The notes: a model not told the origin generated them from the letters alone. 64,000 nucleotides of DNA from Paenibacillus tritici (GCF_013204885.1 NZ_JABMKX010000014.1:93977-157976), one strand, 5' to 3'; counted from the stretch's first letter, positions 35,932 to 46,546 are shown. A program made the numbers and translations.

Positions 35932-36930
35932 TCATTTTGTATTATCCCCAAGCCCGTCCGCCCCGTCCGGCTCCCTACTCCCAAACGCATCGAGCAGCGC
36001 CCGCACTTCACCGGTAGACTTGGTGTTCATTAGATTATTCCTTAGTTCACTGGCCCCGCGGAAGCCGCGGACGTAGATTTTGAAGAACCGCTGTAGCGGG
36101 CTGAATGAACGTGGTGCCTGTCCTGAGTATTGATCGTAGAGATCCAGATGCAGCCGCAGCAGATCAAGCAGCTCTTCGCTGGTATGCTCCCTCGGCTCCT
36201 GCTCGAACGCGAACGGATTCTGAAAAATCCCGCGCCCGATCATAATCCCGTCCACTCCGTACTCTTCAGCCAGTCTTAGGCCGGTCTGCCGGTCCGGGAT
36301 ATCCCCGTTAATGGTCAGCAGGGTATGCGGGGCCACCTCATCGCGAAGCTTCTTGATCTCCGGGATCAGCTCCCAGTGGGCATCCACCTTGCTCATCTCC
36401 TCACGGGTGCGCAGATGGATGGACAGATTCACAATATCCTGCTGCAAAATATGGGTTAACCAGCCCCGCCATTCGTCAACGCTGCTGAACCCGAGCCGGG
36501 TCTTGACACTGACGGGCAGTCCTCCGGCCTTCGCCGCCTGGATGATCTCCGCTGCGAGTTCGGGACGGCAGATCAGGCCGCTGCCCTTCCCGTTCTCCGC
36601 CACATTCGCTACTGGACAGCCCATATTAAGGTCGATGCCCCGGAAGCCTTCCTCGGCCATCCCAATGCTCATCCGGCGGAAGTATTCCGGCTTGTCTCCC
36701 CAGATATGAGCCACAATCGGCTGTTCATCCTCCGTATAAGTCAGACGCCCTCGCACCGCATGGTGCCCCTCCGGGTGACAATAGCTCTCTGAATTCGCAA
36801 ACTCCGTAAAAAACACATCCGGTCTGCCCGCCGCGCTTACCACATGGCGAAACACAACATCCGTCACATCCTCCATCGGCGCCAGTATAAAAAACGGCCG
36901 TGGCAAATCACGCCAAAAATTGTTCGTCAT
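35932..36930 (-). CDS. tRNA-dihydrouridine synthase
   Basis: About 332 residues of a TIM-barrel flavoprotein: FILAPMEDVTDVVFRHV binds FMN, NMGCPVANVAENGKGSG holds the catalytic Cys, and SVKTRLGF, INGDIPD and GIMIGRGIFQNPF complete the fold. A C-terminal helical domain follows. It reduces uridine in tRNA with NADPH. The ATG at 36930 has GAGAGG 8 bases upstream; the TTG two codons earlier is unlikely. Fragments of a related gene lie at 19330 and 24528. Confidence 0.92.
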   Translation of the reverse strand: MTNNFWRDLPRPFFILAPMEDVTDVVFRHVVSAAGRPDVFFTEFANSESYCHPEGHHAVRGRLTYTEDEQPIVAHIWGDKPEYFRRMSIGMAEEGFRGIDLNMGCPVANVAENGKGSGLICRPELAAEIIQAAKAGGLPVSVKTRLGFSSVDEWRGWLTHILQQDIVNLSIHLRTREEMSKVDAHWELIPEIKKLRDEVAPHTLLTINGDIPDRQTGLRLAEEYGVDGIMIGRGIFQNPFAFEQEPREHTSEELLDLLRLHLDLYDQYSGQAPRSFSPLQRFFKIYVRGFRGASELRNNLMNTKSTGEVRALLDAFGSREPDGADGLGDNTK

Positions 36931-37134
36931 ATCCAAAACCTCTCTATGATGATCAGGACAACTCTTTGTCCCTTAGTAGAATAACTAACCTGTAACCCAG
37001 ATTATATCATAAGCCCCAAAGAAGTGACTCCCCTAATAGATCCCAAAAACATATGTCTGAATTGCCCATAGCTGGCAAGCCCCCCAGCGGCTACGCTTAA
37101 TGTGCTGGACAACGCTTAAGGGAGGATGCAAGAA

Positions 37135-37923
37135 ATGTATGAGCACCATAGACAGACACTGGAGAAGCTGGTGGAGAAGCTGGAGCAGAATCCATCCTGT
37201 CTGGCGGTAATCACCAGTGGATCAGTAGCCCAAGGAACCGCCAAGGAGACCTCGGATGTGGATGTTCACCTGGTATTCACCGATGATTCCTATGCAGAGT
37301 ATGAACGGAAGCATCTGCTGTCCTACGTGGACCGTGAGGTCAGCACCTATGAAGGCGGATATGCCGATATCAAAGTGGTCAACCTCCGGTTTGTGGAGCT
37401 GGCCGCCGAGCGGGGCAACGAGCCTACGCGATATGCTTTTACCGGGTCGGAGGTTGTATTCTCCAGAATCCCGGAGCTGGGCGAATGGGTCGCCCGGATT
37501 CCCGTCTATCCCGAGGAGAACAGGGAGCGCAATCTGCGGGACTTCTGCGCCCAGATCTTCATGTTCGCCTTCTATTTCGCCCAGAAGGCGGCCCGGAAGA
37601 ACGACGCCTTCCTGCTCGCCCACACCGCCAGCAGTCTGGTCTTCTTCAGCGGCAGAATGATCCTGGCTTATAACCGGATGCTCTTTCCAAGCCACAAGGG
37701 GCTACTGGACGCCGTTGAGGCTGCGGAAGCTAAGCCGCAGGACTTCCGCAAGCTCGCCACAGAGCTGCTGCAGTCGCCAGGTGCCAATAAGTGCAAGCGC
37801 TTCGCCGCAAAGGTGCTGGACTTCTATTCTCACGGTCTTTCCTTCGAGCAGGCCCTGGGAATTTATGTGCAAGCCAGTGAGCGCTCCTGGATGGAGCAGC
37901 CTCCTTCCTTGCAGGACAGATAA
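37135..37923 (+). CDS. Nucleotidyltransferase-domain protein
   Basis: About 262 residues. The N-terminal minimal nucleotidyltransferase domain has AVITSGSVAQGTA and SDVDVHLVF, the GSx..DxD signature that binds two metal ions. The rest (about 95-262) is a helical domain with aromatic FMFAFYFAQKA and LVFFSGRMILAYNRML segments, similar to aminoglycoside- or RNA-modifying types. The substrate is unknown. The ATG at 37135 has GGGAGG 9 bases upstream; the ATG at 37126 is too close to it. Confidence 0.75.
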   Translation: MYEHHRQTLEKLVEKLEQNPSCLAVITSGSVAQGTAKETSDVDVHLVFTDDSYAEYERKHLLSYVDREVSTYEGGYADIKVVNLRFVELAAERGNEPTRYAFTGSEVVFSRIPELGEWVARIPVYPEENRERNLRDFCAQIFMFAFYFAQKAARKNDAFLLAHTASSLVFFSGRMILAYNRMLFPSHKGLLDAVEAAEAKPQDFRKLATELLQSPGANKCKRFAAKVLDFYSHGLSFEQALGIYVQASERSWMEQPPSLQDR

Positions 37924-37941
37924 CAGGACAGATTATATGAG

Positions 37942-37973
37942 ACAGCGACTCTCCGGTTTCCGGGAGTCGCTGT
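37942..37973 (+). terminator. Terminator after the nucleotidyltransferase gene
   Basis: ACAGCGACT (37942-37950) pairs with AGTCGCTGT (37965-37973), with CCGG/CCGG inside. The T run after it is weak. Confidence 0.6.
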
Positions 37974-38181
37974 TGTCATTTGTAGACTATGAACGAGAAA
38001 GTAATCAATATATTTATATAGTTTCAAATTAATGTTATTTCTTGATTTGTGGTCTTAAGTATATTTGTCTCTGCATATGCAGTATTAACGACCATTTGTT
38101 GCAATGACCGGTTGTTGTCCACCACGAAGTCCGGAATTGTGTAATAGAACAGGCACCTTACACCGAAAGGAGATTTACGAA

Positions 38182-40791
38182 ATGAATCACGAAGATGAAG
38201 ATTTAGCGGGGGCATTGGCGGATACACTTGCGTCCAGATTTACGCTGACATCTGCGATGCACTTGACCATTGTGAATCCTGATAACGAGAGCATTGATCT
38301 GAACATTTTACAAACTTCCGGTTTCTATCTGAGCAGGAATAAAGCGGGTACGAATGCCCCCAGTCAGGATGTCACATGGACTGTACAGGTCATCATAGAT
38401 GATGACAATAAAGCCCACCGGGATGTCAGTGCCAGTCAAACCTATCAATCGCCAAGCGGTATTTGGCACAGGTCCAGCAAAGATAGAGGATCTACCTGGT
38501 CGGAATGGCAAAGCCTCATGAATGAACCGGCCATGCCGCTGAAGAAGACGGAAACCAATGATTTGAACCAAATTAACAAAGCTGGCTTCTATGTAGGAGA
38601 CGGCAGAGATGCGACGAATGCACCCAGCTCCAGCACTGCCTGGGTGCTCATGGTGGTAGCCGCTCCATATGGGAATCAGAGCTATGTTGCGCAAACCTTC
38701 TATGCGGACAACGACATGTATTGGCGCCGAAGCCAGGATAACGGTTCTACCTGGTCGGATTGGACCAGTACGGTCAATAAACCCTCTATGCCGCTCAAAA
38801 TATTGTCTGGCACCGTTGACCTTAACCAACTCAACGACACCGGCGTATATATTGGTCCAGGTACTGCTGGCACCCATGCCCCGGTTGCCGATCCAGCCTG
38901 GAGCGTGGAGGTTATGGCCCAGATGGTGTCCGGCCAAACCCATGTCATTCAGACCTATAAGTCCGATTCTGGTTCCTGGTGGCGGTCTACCAGCAACGGA
39001 GGCAATACCTGGAGCGAGTGGCACAGCGACACGAATGTTCCTGCCATGCCGCTGCAGAAGACCGAAACCAACAATTTGAATCAAATTAACCAAGCCGGTT
39101 TCTACGTGGGGAACGGTATAGGAGCGACGAATGCCCCCAACTCCAATGCTGCCTGGGTCCTCATGGTGGTCGCCGCACCCTATGGGAGTCAGAGTTATGT
39201 CATGCAGACCTTCTACACAGACAACGGCATCTGGTGGCGCCGAAGCCAGGATAACGGTTCGACCTGGTCGGATTGGACCAGTCTGGTGGATGAACCCTCT
39301 ATGCCGCTCAAGACATTGTCCGGCACTGTTGACCTTAATCTGCTCCATGACACCGGCGTATATATTGGAACTGGAACCCGTCCCACACACTCCCCATTTT
39401 CCCAAGGATCGGAATGGTTTCTCGAAATCCTGGCACGGGCCTCCTTCATCAGTCAAACCTTCATAACTTCAGATGGCAGGTGGTCCAGGTATAGTCTTAA
39501 TCGAGGTGACACTTGGTCTTCATGGACACAATGGGATATAGACATATATCCAATGCCCATCCGGTATTGGGAGGAATTTTGGGGGGATGACACAGATTTA
39601 GATGGCGCCACAGCTAATGGATTCTTTTACAGTCCCAACAAACCAGCCATAAATGGGCCCAGCGACAGCGCTTTATGGACACTAATGATCACTGGCGCTC
39701 CGGTTGACTACCGCCCTTTAGAACATCCTTTTTTAAGTCAGACTTTCTTTGATCCTAATGGAGTCTGGTATCGCTCAAGTACTCACCTCCCTAATGGATG
39801 GACCGATTGGATTAACTTAACTGAATCCTCCTTGCCTTTGAGAACCTTGTCCGGCACTGTTGATCTCAACCAGCTCAAAGACACCGGCGTATATATTGGT
39901 CCGGGCAGCGCCGGTGCCCATGCCCCGGCCTCCGATGCAGCATGGAGTGTGGAAGTCGTGGCCCAGACGGTGTCCGGTCAAACCCACATCCTCCAGACCT
40001 ATAAGTCCGATTCCGGTTCCTGGTGGCGGTCCAGCAGCAACGGCGGCAGCACCTGGAGCGAGTGGCACAGCAGCAGCGGCACGGGTACCAATCAGAACTT
40101 TGTCCCTTTAACAAACCTTGGCGGCAACAACCATATTGATCTGAACCAATTTAAGACAATTGGTTACTATGTGGGCAATGGATACCAAGCTAATAATGCC
40201 CCTAATGATAACGGGTCTTGGGTATTAATGGTGTTAGCTGCTCCTTATTCCAATAACCCTCCTTATACAACCCAGTATTTCTTTACAGACAGGGGCATCT
40301 GGTGGCGCAGAAGTGAAGATAATGGATCCACTTGGTCCAGTTGGGTGAATATTACCAGTAATGATCTTGTAAAGGCCTACGGCTCCGCTTATTTATTAGG
40401 TGACGCCGTTATTGCCAACAATGACTTCATTCCTTTTACTGCAATGGCACTAAGCAGCGACTGCCAGCTTGATGCCCGGACGGGAGAAGTCATTGTGAAT
40501 CAATCCGGCGTGTATTCCTTATCCCTGTCTCTTCATCTGAATAATAATCAGCCTGCCTCCTTCGTCATCTCATTAGATGGTGAAACGCCCGAGCATCATT
40601 CCTCCCTGCATTACGAGCCTGCAGCCTCTACCTTCACCGGCATTCAGCCTGCTCATATCACCGGAATGATTCAATGCGAAGCCGGTCAAAGACTTGGTGT
40701 TAAGAACTTGACTGCTCATTCGGTAACTCTGCGCCATGCTTTCAACGGCAGAAAGTGTAAGCATGAATTCACTCTTACGAAGATTAACTGA
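38182..40791 (+). CDS. Surface protein with eight pyocin-knob-like repeats and a jelly-roll end
   Basis: About 869 residues, no signal peptide. Eight repeats of about 85-90 residues share the pattern DLNQ..GFYVG...TNAP....W.L.V......QTF....WWR....GSTWS.W, the pyocin-knob fold of phage tail fibres. The last 140 residues (KAYGSAYLL to the end) form a C1q/TNF-like jelly-roll domain with QSGVYSLSLSLHL, as in collagen-like spore proteins. The ATG at 38182 follows AAGGAG by 9 bases; an earlier ATG at 38104 has no binding site. It starts a plus-strand unit of five genes ending at the terminator at 46585. Secretion route is not visible, which fits a mother-cell-assembled spore-surface protein. Confidence 0.78.
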   Translation: MNHEDEDLAGALADTLASRFTLTSAMHLTIVNPDNESIDLNILQTSGFYLSRNKAGTNAPSQDVTWTVQVIIDDDNKAHRDVSASQTYQSPSGIWHRSSKDRGSTWSEWQSLMNEPAMPLKKTETNDLNQINKAGFYVGDGRDATNAPSSSTAWVLMVVAAPYGNQSYVAQTFYADNDMYWRRSQDNGSTWSDWTSTVNKPSMPLKILSGTVDLNQLNDTGVYIGPGTAGTHAPVADPAWSVEVMAQMVSGQTHVIQTYKSDSGSWWRSTSNGGNTWSEWHSDTNVPAMPLQKTETNNLNQINQAGFYVGNGIGATNAPNSNAAWVLMVVAAPYGSQSYVMQTFYTDNGIWWRRSQDNGSTWSDWTSLVDEPSMPLKTLSGTVDLNLLHDTGVYIGTGTRPTHSPFSQGSEWFLEILARASFISQTFITSDGRWSRYSLNRGDTWSSWTQWDIDIYPMPIRYWEEFWGDDTDLDGATANGFFYSPNKPAINGPSDSALWTLMITGAPVDYRPLEHPFLSQTFFDPNGVWYRSSTHLPNGWTDWINLTESSLPLRTLSGTVDLNQLKDTGVYIGPGSAGAHAPASDAAWSVEVVAQTVSGQTHILQTYKSDSGSWWRSSSNGGSTWSEWHSSSGTGTNQNFVPLTNLGGNNHIDLNQFKTIGYYVGNGYQANNAPNDNGSWVLMVLAAPYSNNPPYTTQYFFTDRGIWWRRSEDNGSTWSSWVNITSNDLVKAYGSAYLLGDAVIANNDFIPFTAMALSSDCQLDARTGEVIVNQSGVYSLSLSLHLNNNQPASFVISLDGETPEHHSSLHYEPAASTFTGIQPAHITGMIQCEAGQRLGVKNLTAHSVTLRHAFNGRKCKHEFTLTKIN

Positions 40792-40848
40792 TGCACGTAC
40801 TGGTGAAGCCGAGGAAATATAACTTTATAACGGGAGGGTTAAAGGGCC

Positions 40849-42375
40849 ATGTCTCATATTGATTTTGTTCAGACAAAATATATATATTTCAACGACTCCA
40901 ATTGGAACACCATTCTGACGGCTCCATTCATTAGCACCAAGAAAAACCAGGCAGTCAAGCTTGATGCCTACCTGTTGACTCAATGGCAGTCGTACCAAAA
41001 TTTAGAGGTAACAGTGGGTATCCAATACCGTCTCTTGCGTAATGGCATCCCTATCTACTTGAGTGAGCCTGTAATTCATAGCCATCTAACCTATTTAAAT
41101 ACCACCAATCAGAGACCGGTAAATTTGTTGTACGTAGACCAGCCGTTAAGCGGGGCCTTCACTTACGAATTGCAAGCTAAAGTTACGGACTCTCAATATG
41201 TCAGGCTACAACTTGACATCGAAATTTTAGAAGCCAGCATGTCTGTACTTGTAGTTGACAATACCACCCCTGCCTCCATGCCTGTGTATGTATCTTATGA
41301 AGCACAGAACGGCGACGGGTATGTAGCGGCCATTCATTCTCAGACGGATGCTATTCTCGCAACCATTCCGGTAGGCAAGCAACCGGGCTCCATCTGCATC
41401 TCACCGGACGGATCAACCGTCTATGTTGTCAACGAAGGGGACCATACGGTATCCATCATTGATACCAATACCAATGCGGTCACCGCTACGCTGAACGTAG
41501 GACGTAATCCCAAAGCAGTTATGGTAACCCCTGACAACACCAAAGCGTACGTGGCCAATTATGACGATAAGAGCATCACCATTATTGATAATTCCTCCAA
41601 AACGGTTATTAAAACAGTGTCCGTGGGCAGCGGAAGTCCCTTCGCTCTGGCTGCATGTCCCAACAGCTGGTATATGTATGCCGCCTGCCGTGAAGGAGGA
41701 ACTAACGATTATGTATCGGCCATTGCCGTAGACAGCGATGAGGTTAATCCCTTCGCGCACGGCGGATGGAACCTGAGCTTTAGCACCGCCCACAACCCGC
41801 TGGTTGTCGGACCTGACGGTCACTTGGTGGCCGCCCTGGATATCAACAATCAGCTAAGGAGGATCAATGGTCCTGACGATATTGGTCCCGGGAATTCTGT
41901 TACATGGCTGAATCAGACCGTCTCCGGCGTTTACCTAAACAATGGCCTTTTTTTGGCGACCAAGTCCTTCACTGAAGATGTCATAAGAACAGCAAGTAAT
42001 CTGGCGATTGATGCCAGCGGCGCTGTAACGGGAGAACAGAAACCGGATATTCCCAGCTACAAAGGCCAGAATAAAATCCGGGTATCACCGGACCAATCGC
42101 GTGTGTGTATAACCATTACGGCTAATGACGACCAATTCGCGGGCCTGCAGGTGATTTCTATTGATTCGCAAAGCCTGGATATTTCGTCTGCTTTTGTAAG
42201 ATTGCCTGTGGCCAATGATCTGGCTATCACTTATGACGGCACCAAAGCTTATGTCGCAGAAATTGAATATGTCCATCCCGTCAATCTTGTGACCCCCTCC
42301 TCCTCTAATTCAATTCATTTGGGCAACTCGTCCAGGGTGAAGGGAATCGTTGGAGCATACCGGACCCAATCATAA
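40849..42375 (+). CDS. Beta-sandwich plus YVTN propeller protein 1
   Basis: 508 residues. The first 145 form a beta-sandwich (VGIQYRLLRNGIPIYLSEP; FTYELQAKV) found in all seven propeller proteins of the window. From about 160 YVTN-type blades follow (GKQPGSICISPDGSTVYVVN; GRNPKAVMVTPDNTKAYVAN). The last 90 residues carry the shared DDQFAGLQV and EYVHPVNL blocks and end YRTQS. It has no collagen stalk or signal peptide. GGGAGGG lies 10 bases before the ATG. It probably binds a partner through the propeller; the ligand is unknown. Confidence 0.8.
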   Translation: MSHIDFVQTKYIYFNDSNWNTILTAPFISTKKNQAVKLDAYLLTQWQSYQNLEVTVGIQYRLLRNGIPIYLSEPVIHSHLTYLNTTNQRPVNLLYVDQPLSGAFTYELQAKVTDSQYVRLQLDIEILEASMSVLVVDNTTPASMPVYVSYEAQNGDGYVAAIHSQTDAILATIPVGKQPGSICISPDGSTVYVVNEGDHTVSIIDTNTNAVTATLNVGRNPKAVMVTPDNTKAYVANYDDKSITIIDNSSKTVIKTVSVGSGSPFALAACPNSWYMYAACREGGTNDYVSAIAVDSDEVNPFAHGGWNLSFSTAHNPLVVGPDGHLVAALDINNQLRRINGPDDIGPGNSVTWLNQTVSGVYLNNGLFLATKSFTEDVIRTASNLAIDASGAVTGEQKPDIPSYKGQNKIRVSPDQSRVCITITANDDQFAGLQVISIDSQSLDISSAFVRLPVANDLAITYDGTKAYVAEIEYVHPVNLVTPSSSNSIHLGNSSRVKGIVGAYRTQS

Positions 42376-42421
42376 CTGCCTATATCGCTATCTGTCTCTC
42401 CCATCTTAAGGAGGTATACAA

Positions 42422-43972
42422 ATGAATCTTGATTCCCTAAATTCCTGTCCGTGCAACAGCTTCCATTATCAATCCACGTTATCGCCAGTGAGCCTTCCGC
42501 TGGGATCACCCGGGGATTGGACTTACCTTGTAACCGTTCCCTTCAATATCATTGCAGAGAATCAGGTTGCCAAAATCGAGGTTAATATGGAGGTGATCTG
42601 GGACAGCATCGATAAAGCAAACAGCAAATTGGCCATTGAATACCGTCTATTGCGCAACGGCAGACAAATTCTTTTGGATAATACAATATTTGCGTATGAT
42701 GTTGACGCGACAACCGTCCACGAGGAGACACTCAGCTTCTTCCATGTGGACACACCCGGTAAAGGTTCATTCACGTACACGCTGCAAGCCCGGATTTCAA
42801 GCTACAATAACGTAGAAGGCCCTTTAAGCGTCAGTAAGTCCGATATGAGTGTCAACGTATTCAACAGCGTAGACTCCTCCAGCTATCTCTTCGTTACCTA
42901 CACCTCCGCAGCGGATGGGAAAGGTTATGTGTCAGTGGTAGATCCGCAGACCCAAAAGATTGCGGGAACCATAAAGGTTGGAAATGATCCGAGGGCCATT
43001 GCCAAATCGCCGGATGGAGCAGCTATTTATGTCATTAATTACGGAGATGAAACCCTCTCTGTCATTAATGCGGCAACCCTTCAGATCACTGCCACTATCA
43101 GCGTGGGTACTGAGCCGGTAGCTGTAGTGATTACACCGGACAACAAACAGACCTTCGTAGCAAATCTCGGAAGTAAAAGTGTTACCGTCATTGATAACAG
43201 TACCCATACCGCCGTCAACACCATAGCGCTTCCTGCAGCTCCGTTTTCCCTGACTGTAGACACAAATAGCTGGTTCGTCATTGCTGCCTGCAAGGATCCG
43301 GATAGCTATGCCGCTATTGATACGGTGAAATACACGGTCCAGAATGGTAACTTGGCATGGGGATCCGAGAATCATAACCCGATCGCTGTTACAAACAATG
43401 GAAACTGGGTGCCCATGTTTGGACCTACTAACATCAGGGTCTATCGCATTGACGGTCAGAGTAAGTTTAGAAGCCTGACTACTTGGAACGTAGGGGGTAA
43501 CATTGCTGCCGTAGCCACTGATGCAGGACAATGGCATGATATTTTTTATGCAATTCAAGCCCCCCCTTCCACAAAGATCATGTTCGCCGGCATCTCTACC
43601 GGCTTTGCCGGCCCTAATTATCTCGACGGCTATAAGGGCCAGAATGACATAGACGTCTCCTCGGATAGCCAAAAGATATGCATCGTTATTGAGGCTAGCG
43701 ATGACCAGTTTGCCGGCCTGCAAATTATTGAGCCCTATAACGGTGCTCTCTCGCATTTTGTGAGAATCCCCGTTGCCCATCAGGTAGTTATTACACCTGA
43801 CAGCTTACAGGCATTTGTCACCGAAGAGCAATATGTGACCCCTGTTGATCTGGTGACATACACCAAAGGGGAAGCCATCTCTATCGGCGGCAAGGTGTAT
43901 GGTATGGCAGTCAGCTACCGGACGCAGAGCAAGCTCAGACCCAAAACGCAAATCCTTGAATCAGAAGATTGA
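42422..43972 (+). CDS. Beta-sandwich plus YVTN propeller protein 2
   Basis: 516 residues with the same layout: a 20-residue leader with Cys (NSCPCNSFHYQS), sandwich (LAIEYRLLRNGRQI; FTYTLQARISSY) to about 150, then blades (GNDPRAIAKSPDGAAIYVIN; GTEPVAVVITPDNKQTFVAN). The shared end is DDQFAGLQII and EQYVTPVDL, with a charged tail KLRPKTQILESED unlike the others. AAGGAGG lies 8 bases before the ATG. It follows propeller protein 1 by 46 bases. Confidence 0.8.
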   Translation: MNLDSLNSCPCNSFHYQSTLSPVSLPLGSPGDWTYLVTVPFNIIAENQVAKIEVNMEVIWDSIDKANSKLAIEYRLLRNGRQILLDNTIFAYDVDATTVHEETLSFFHVDTPGKGSFTYTLQARISSYNNVEGPLSVSKSDMSVNVFNSVDSSSYLFVTYTSAADGKGYVSVVDPQTQKIAGTIKVGNDPRAIAKSPDGAAIYVINYGDETLSVINAATLQITATISVGTEPVAVVITPDNKQTFVANLGSKSVTVIDNSTHTAVNTIALPAAPFSLTVDTNSWFVIAACKDPDSYAAIDTVKYTVQNGNLAWGSENHNPIAVTNNGNWVPMFGPTNIRVYRIDGQSKFRSLTTWNVGGNIAAVATDAGQWHDIFYAIQAPPSTKIMFAGISTGFAGPNYLDGYKGQNDIDVSSDSQKICIVIEASDDQFAGLQIIEPYNGALSHFVRIPVAHQVVITPDSLQAFVTEEQYVTPVDLVTYTKGEAISIGGKVYGMAVSYRTQSKLRPKTQILESED

Positions 43973-43998
43973 ATAACTACTGAGGGAGGAATCGCACA

Positions 43999-45675
43999 GT
44001 GAACCCAGAAGACGATCACAATCTAATAGAAGTGGTCAAAACTCCAAGCCCGGATAGCATTCCCGATGAAAATGGAGCATGGACGTGGGAGAATACGCCT
44101 GTGCTCCCCACCGATGGAGTCCCCGGTAACGGAGGACCGCAAAGTCCACAACCTCCTCAAGGTACTTCAAGTCCGGGCAGTACAATCAGCTATAACAATT
44201 CCTCCACTGCCGTCACACTTTCCTTGGGCACTCCATCCCCATGGCAGACACTGGAGACGTTGTCCTTTATTAATACACGTGATAGGGAAGTGGTGAAGCT
44301 TGACGCTTCTTTTATGCTGTCCTGGACCAGTGTAGCCGCCGCTCATACCTTTATTGGCATTGATTACCGTATATTGCGAAATGGCACTCAGATCTACTTG
44401 TCCAGCAATATCTTTGGTTCTGAGGACAAGGCAAATGCCAAGAGCTCGGAACAGATCAGCTGCTTCCATATTGACAACCCAAATGTCGGTAACTATAACT
44501 ACACCCTGCAAATACGTATCAACCGTTATACCAACCTTCAGCCTGCGGTGCAAATTATGCAATCCGAGCTAGCAGCCGTTGTCTATTCCGGCATCCTGTC
44601 CAAATCTTATCTGTATGTATCCTATACTGAGAATCTGGAAGCCCCCAATGATCCCGGCTTCGTCGCTGTCGTGGACCCCGATAACCAGAAGGTGATTAAG
44701 ACGATCCGCGTTGGCCGCAGTCCAGGGGCGTTGGCCAAATCTCCTGATGGAGCCAGCGTCTATGTTGTCAATGTCCAGGATGAGACAGTTTCCATTATTG
44801 ATACGAACACCCATACTGTAGCGGCCACGCTACCCGTAGGCAATAGCCCCACTGCCGTTATCGTGGCCCCTAATAACACCAAGGCCTATGTAGCTAATTA
44901 TGGTTCACAGAATGTGACCATTATCGATCATGAGACCCGTCAGGTTAAGGCAACCGTTCCTGTGACAGGCAGTCCGTTTGCCTTTACAGCTCAGCCCAAT
45001 AGCTGGTTTATCTTTGCCGCTACAATCACTGAGGGAGATAAAGGCCACGCCATTGCAATCTCCGTAGGCAACGATCATGTTCAGGATCTGGGGCAGAATT
45101 CCGGACTGGACCGCAGATACAATCCGCTTGCAGCAAAGGTAGCCGGTATTAAACTGATGTTCATCGCCCCTGGTGGTACGCGGACGTTCAATGTTTATAA
45201 TTCCAATACGATCACCGCCTCATATTCCTATGGTCTGAAGAATTGGACCTCCGCTGTTCACAAAGAACGATTTGATTATTTTTACGGCATTCAGACCTTT
45301 GAGTCCACTTCAAGGGGAAGATTCAGGGTGTACGATAATAGTAATTATGTTGGTCCCTGGAATTATGCCAGCTTTACCGGTCAAAGTCACATTGTAGCTT
45401 CACCGGATTACTCAAGAATCTGCATCAGCATTGAGGCCAATGACGATCAATTTGCAGGTCTGCAGATTATTGATACGGAGCGTGACAGTGACCTTCATTT
45501 CATCGAGATTCCCGTTGCCCATAAGTCGGTTATCACCTCTGACAGCTCCTTGGCTTATGTCATGGAGAACAGCTATGTGCATCCGGTGGATATTATCCGT
45601 TTCATTCCCTTTGAATCCATTTATATCGGCGGCAAGGTTCACGATATGGTGGCTGCCTATCAAATGACTACCTGA
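43999..45675 (+). CDS. Beta-sandwich plus YVTN propeller protein 3, with Pro/Gly linker
   Basis: 558 residues. A GTG start follows GGGAGG by 9 bases. The first 65 residues are acidic, then a Pro/Gly/Ser linker (GNGGPQSPQPPQGTSSPG) stands where the later paralogues have collagen triplets. The sandwich (IGIDYRILRNGTQIYLSS) and blades (GRSPGALAKSPDGASVYVVN) follow. The end has DDQFAGLQII and NSYVHPVDI but a weakened last blade. The linker suggests collagen stalks were gained or lost within this family. Confidence 0.8.
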   Translation: MNPEDDHNLIEVVKTPSPDSIPDENGAWTWENTPVLPTDGVPGNGGPQSPQPPQGTSSPGSTISYNNSSTAVTLSLGTPSPWQTLETLSFINTRDREVVKLDASFMLSWTSVAAAHTFIGIDYRILRNGTQIYLSSNIFGSEDKANAKSSEQISCFHIDNPNVGNYNYTLQIRINRYTNLQPAVQIMQSELAAVVYSGILSKSYLYVSYTENLEAPNDPGFVAVVDPDNQKVIKTIRVGRSPGALAKSPDGASVYVVNVQDETVSIIDTNTHTVAATLPVGNSPTAVIVAPNNTKAYVANYGSQNVTIIDHETRQVKATVPVTGSPFAFTAQPNSWFIFAATITEGDKGHAIAISVGNDHVQDLGQNSGLDRRYNPLAAKVAGIKLMFIAPGGTRTFNVYNSNTITASYSYGLKNWTSAVHKERFDYFYGIQTFESTSRGRFRVYDNSNYVGPWNYASFTGQSHIVASPDYSRICISIEANDDQFAGLQIIDTERDSDLHFIEIPVAHKSVITSDSSLAYVMENSYVHPVDIIRFIPFESIYIGGKVHDMVAAYQMTT

Positions 45676-45709
45676 AATTTTCTTTTTTAACATTGGAGGT
45701 TATTGGAAT

Positions 45710-46546
45710 ATGGAATGCCCAGTATGCGGAAGCGGCTCTACATCCACGTTCGCCAACTATCCCCGCTTTACGCTGATGGACTGCCTGGATTGCGATATGC
45801 TGTTTCAACCGGAGGACAGCCGCAGCACAAGCCAAGCTCTTATACCGGAGATTTATAATGACAGCTGGATACGAATGCGGGACCAGTGGATGAGAAGTAC
45901 TTATCTGGATCATGGCTCGTTCAACCTGCTTATGCTGCAGACCTTCAGCCCGGGCCGCGGCAAGCTGCTGGAGATCGGTTCGGGGACGGGCGAATTTCTC
46001 AATATGGCACGGGCCGCAGGCTGGGACGCCCTTGGAATTGAGCCCTCCCCAGCCTCCTGCACATACATTGCTGAGAACTACCAATTGCCGGTCATTGAAG
46101 GCATATGGAGTCCGGAGCTGGAGCTGCCGGTGAACTCCTTCGATGCGGTTGTGTTCTGGCATGTATTTGAGCATATCGCTGAGCCCGTTTCCTTTTTGAA
46201 GGAGACGTCCTCTCTGCTCGCGCCGGGTGGTTATCTGTTTTTTAGCGTACCGAACCGGTACTGTCTCAGGAATGAATTGCGGAAGGCTTCCAGTCCCTTG
46301 TTCACCGAAGCGGATCATCTCTTCCATCATTCCGAGCGGAGCCTGAGACGCATTACGGATCAAGCAGGCTTAGAGGTACGTGCCTTATTCAGCAGACAAA
46401 CCTATGCCGAGCTGGAATCAACGACCTCCGGCCATCCAGTCTATGGTCCGCTTACCTTCCCTCAAAAAATGGAGCTGCTGTCCCGGCTTCAAGCCGAAAT
46501 GCGGGGACACGAATTATTCTGCGCAGCTCAAAAAAGAGACGATTAA
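45710..46546 (+). CDS. SAM-dependent methyltransferase with N-terminal zinc ribbon
   Basis: 278 residues. Cysteines in ECPVCGSG (2-8) and DCLDCD (about 25-30) form a small zinc ribbon. The class I methyltransferase core has LLEIGSGTGEFLN (SAM motif I), a VVFWHVFEHI helix and LLAPGGYLFFSVP. Such ribbon-plus-methylase proteins often modify sugars in surface glycan pathways. Its place in the propeller operon, before the terminator at 46585, suggests it methylates a glycan or protein of this locus. GGAGG lies 10 bases before the ATG. Confidence 0.8.
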   Translation: MECPVCGSGSTSTFANYPRFTLMDCLDCDMLFQPEDSRSTSQALIPEIYNDSWIRMRDQWMRSTYLDHGSFNLLMLQTFSPGRGKLLEIGSGTGEFLNMARAAGWDALGIEPSPASCTYIAENYQLPVIEGIWSPELELPVNSFDAVVFWHVFEHIAEPVSFLKETSSLLAPGGYLFFSVPNRYCLRNELRKASSPLFTEADHLFHHSERSLRRITDQAGLEVRALFSRQTYAELESTTSGHPVYGPLTFPQKMELLSRLQAEMRGHELFCAAQKRDD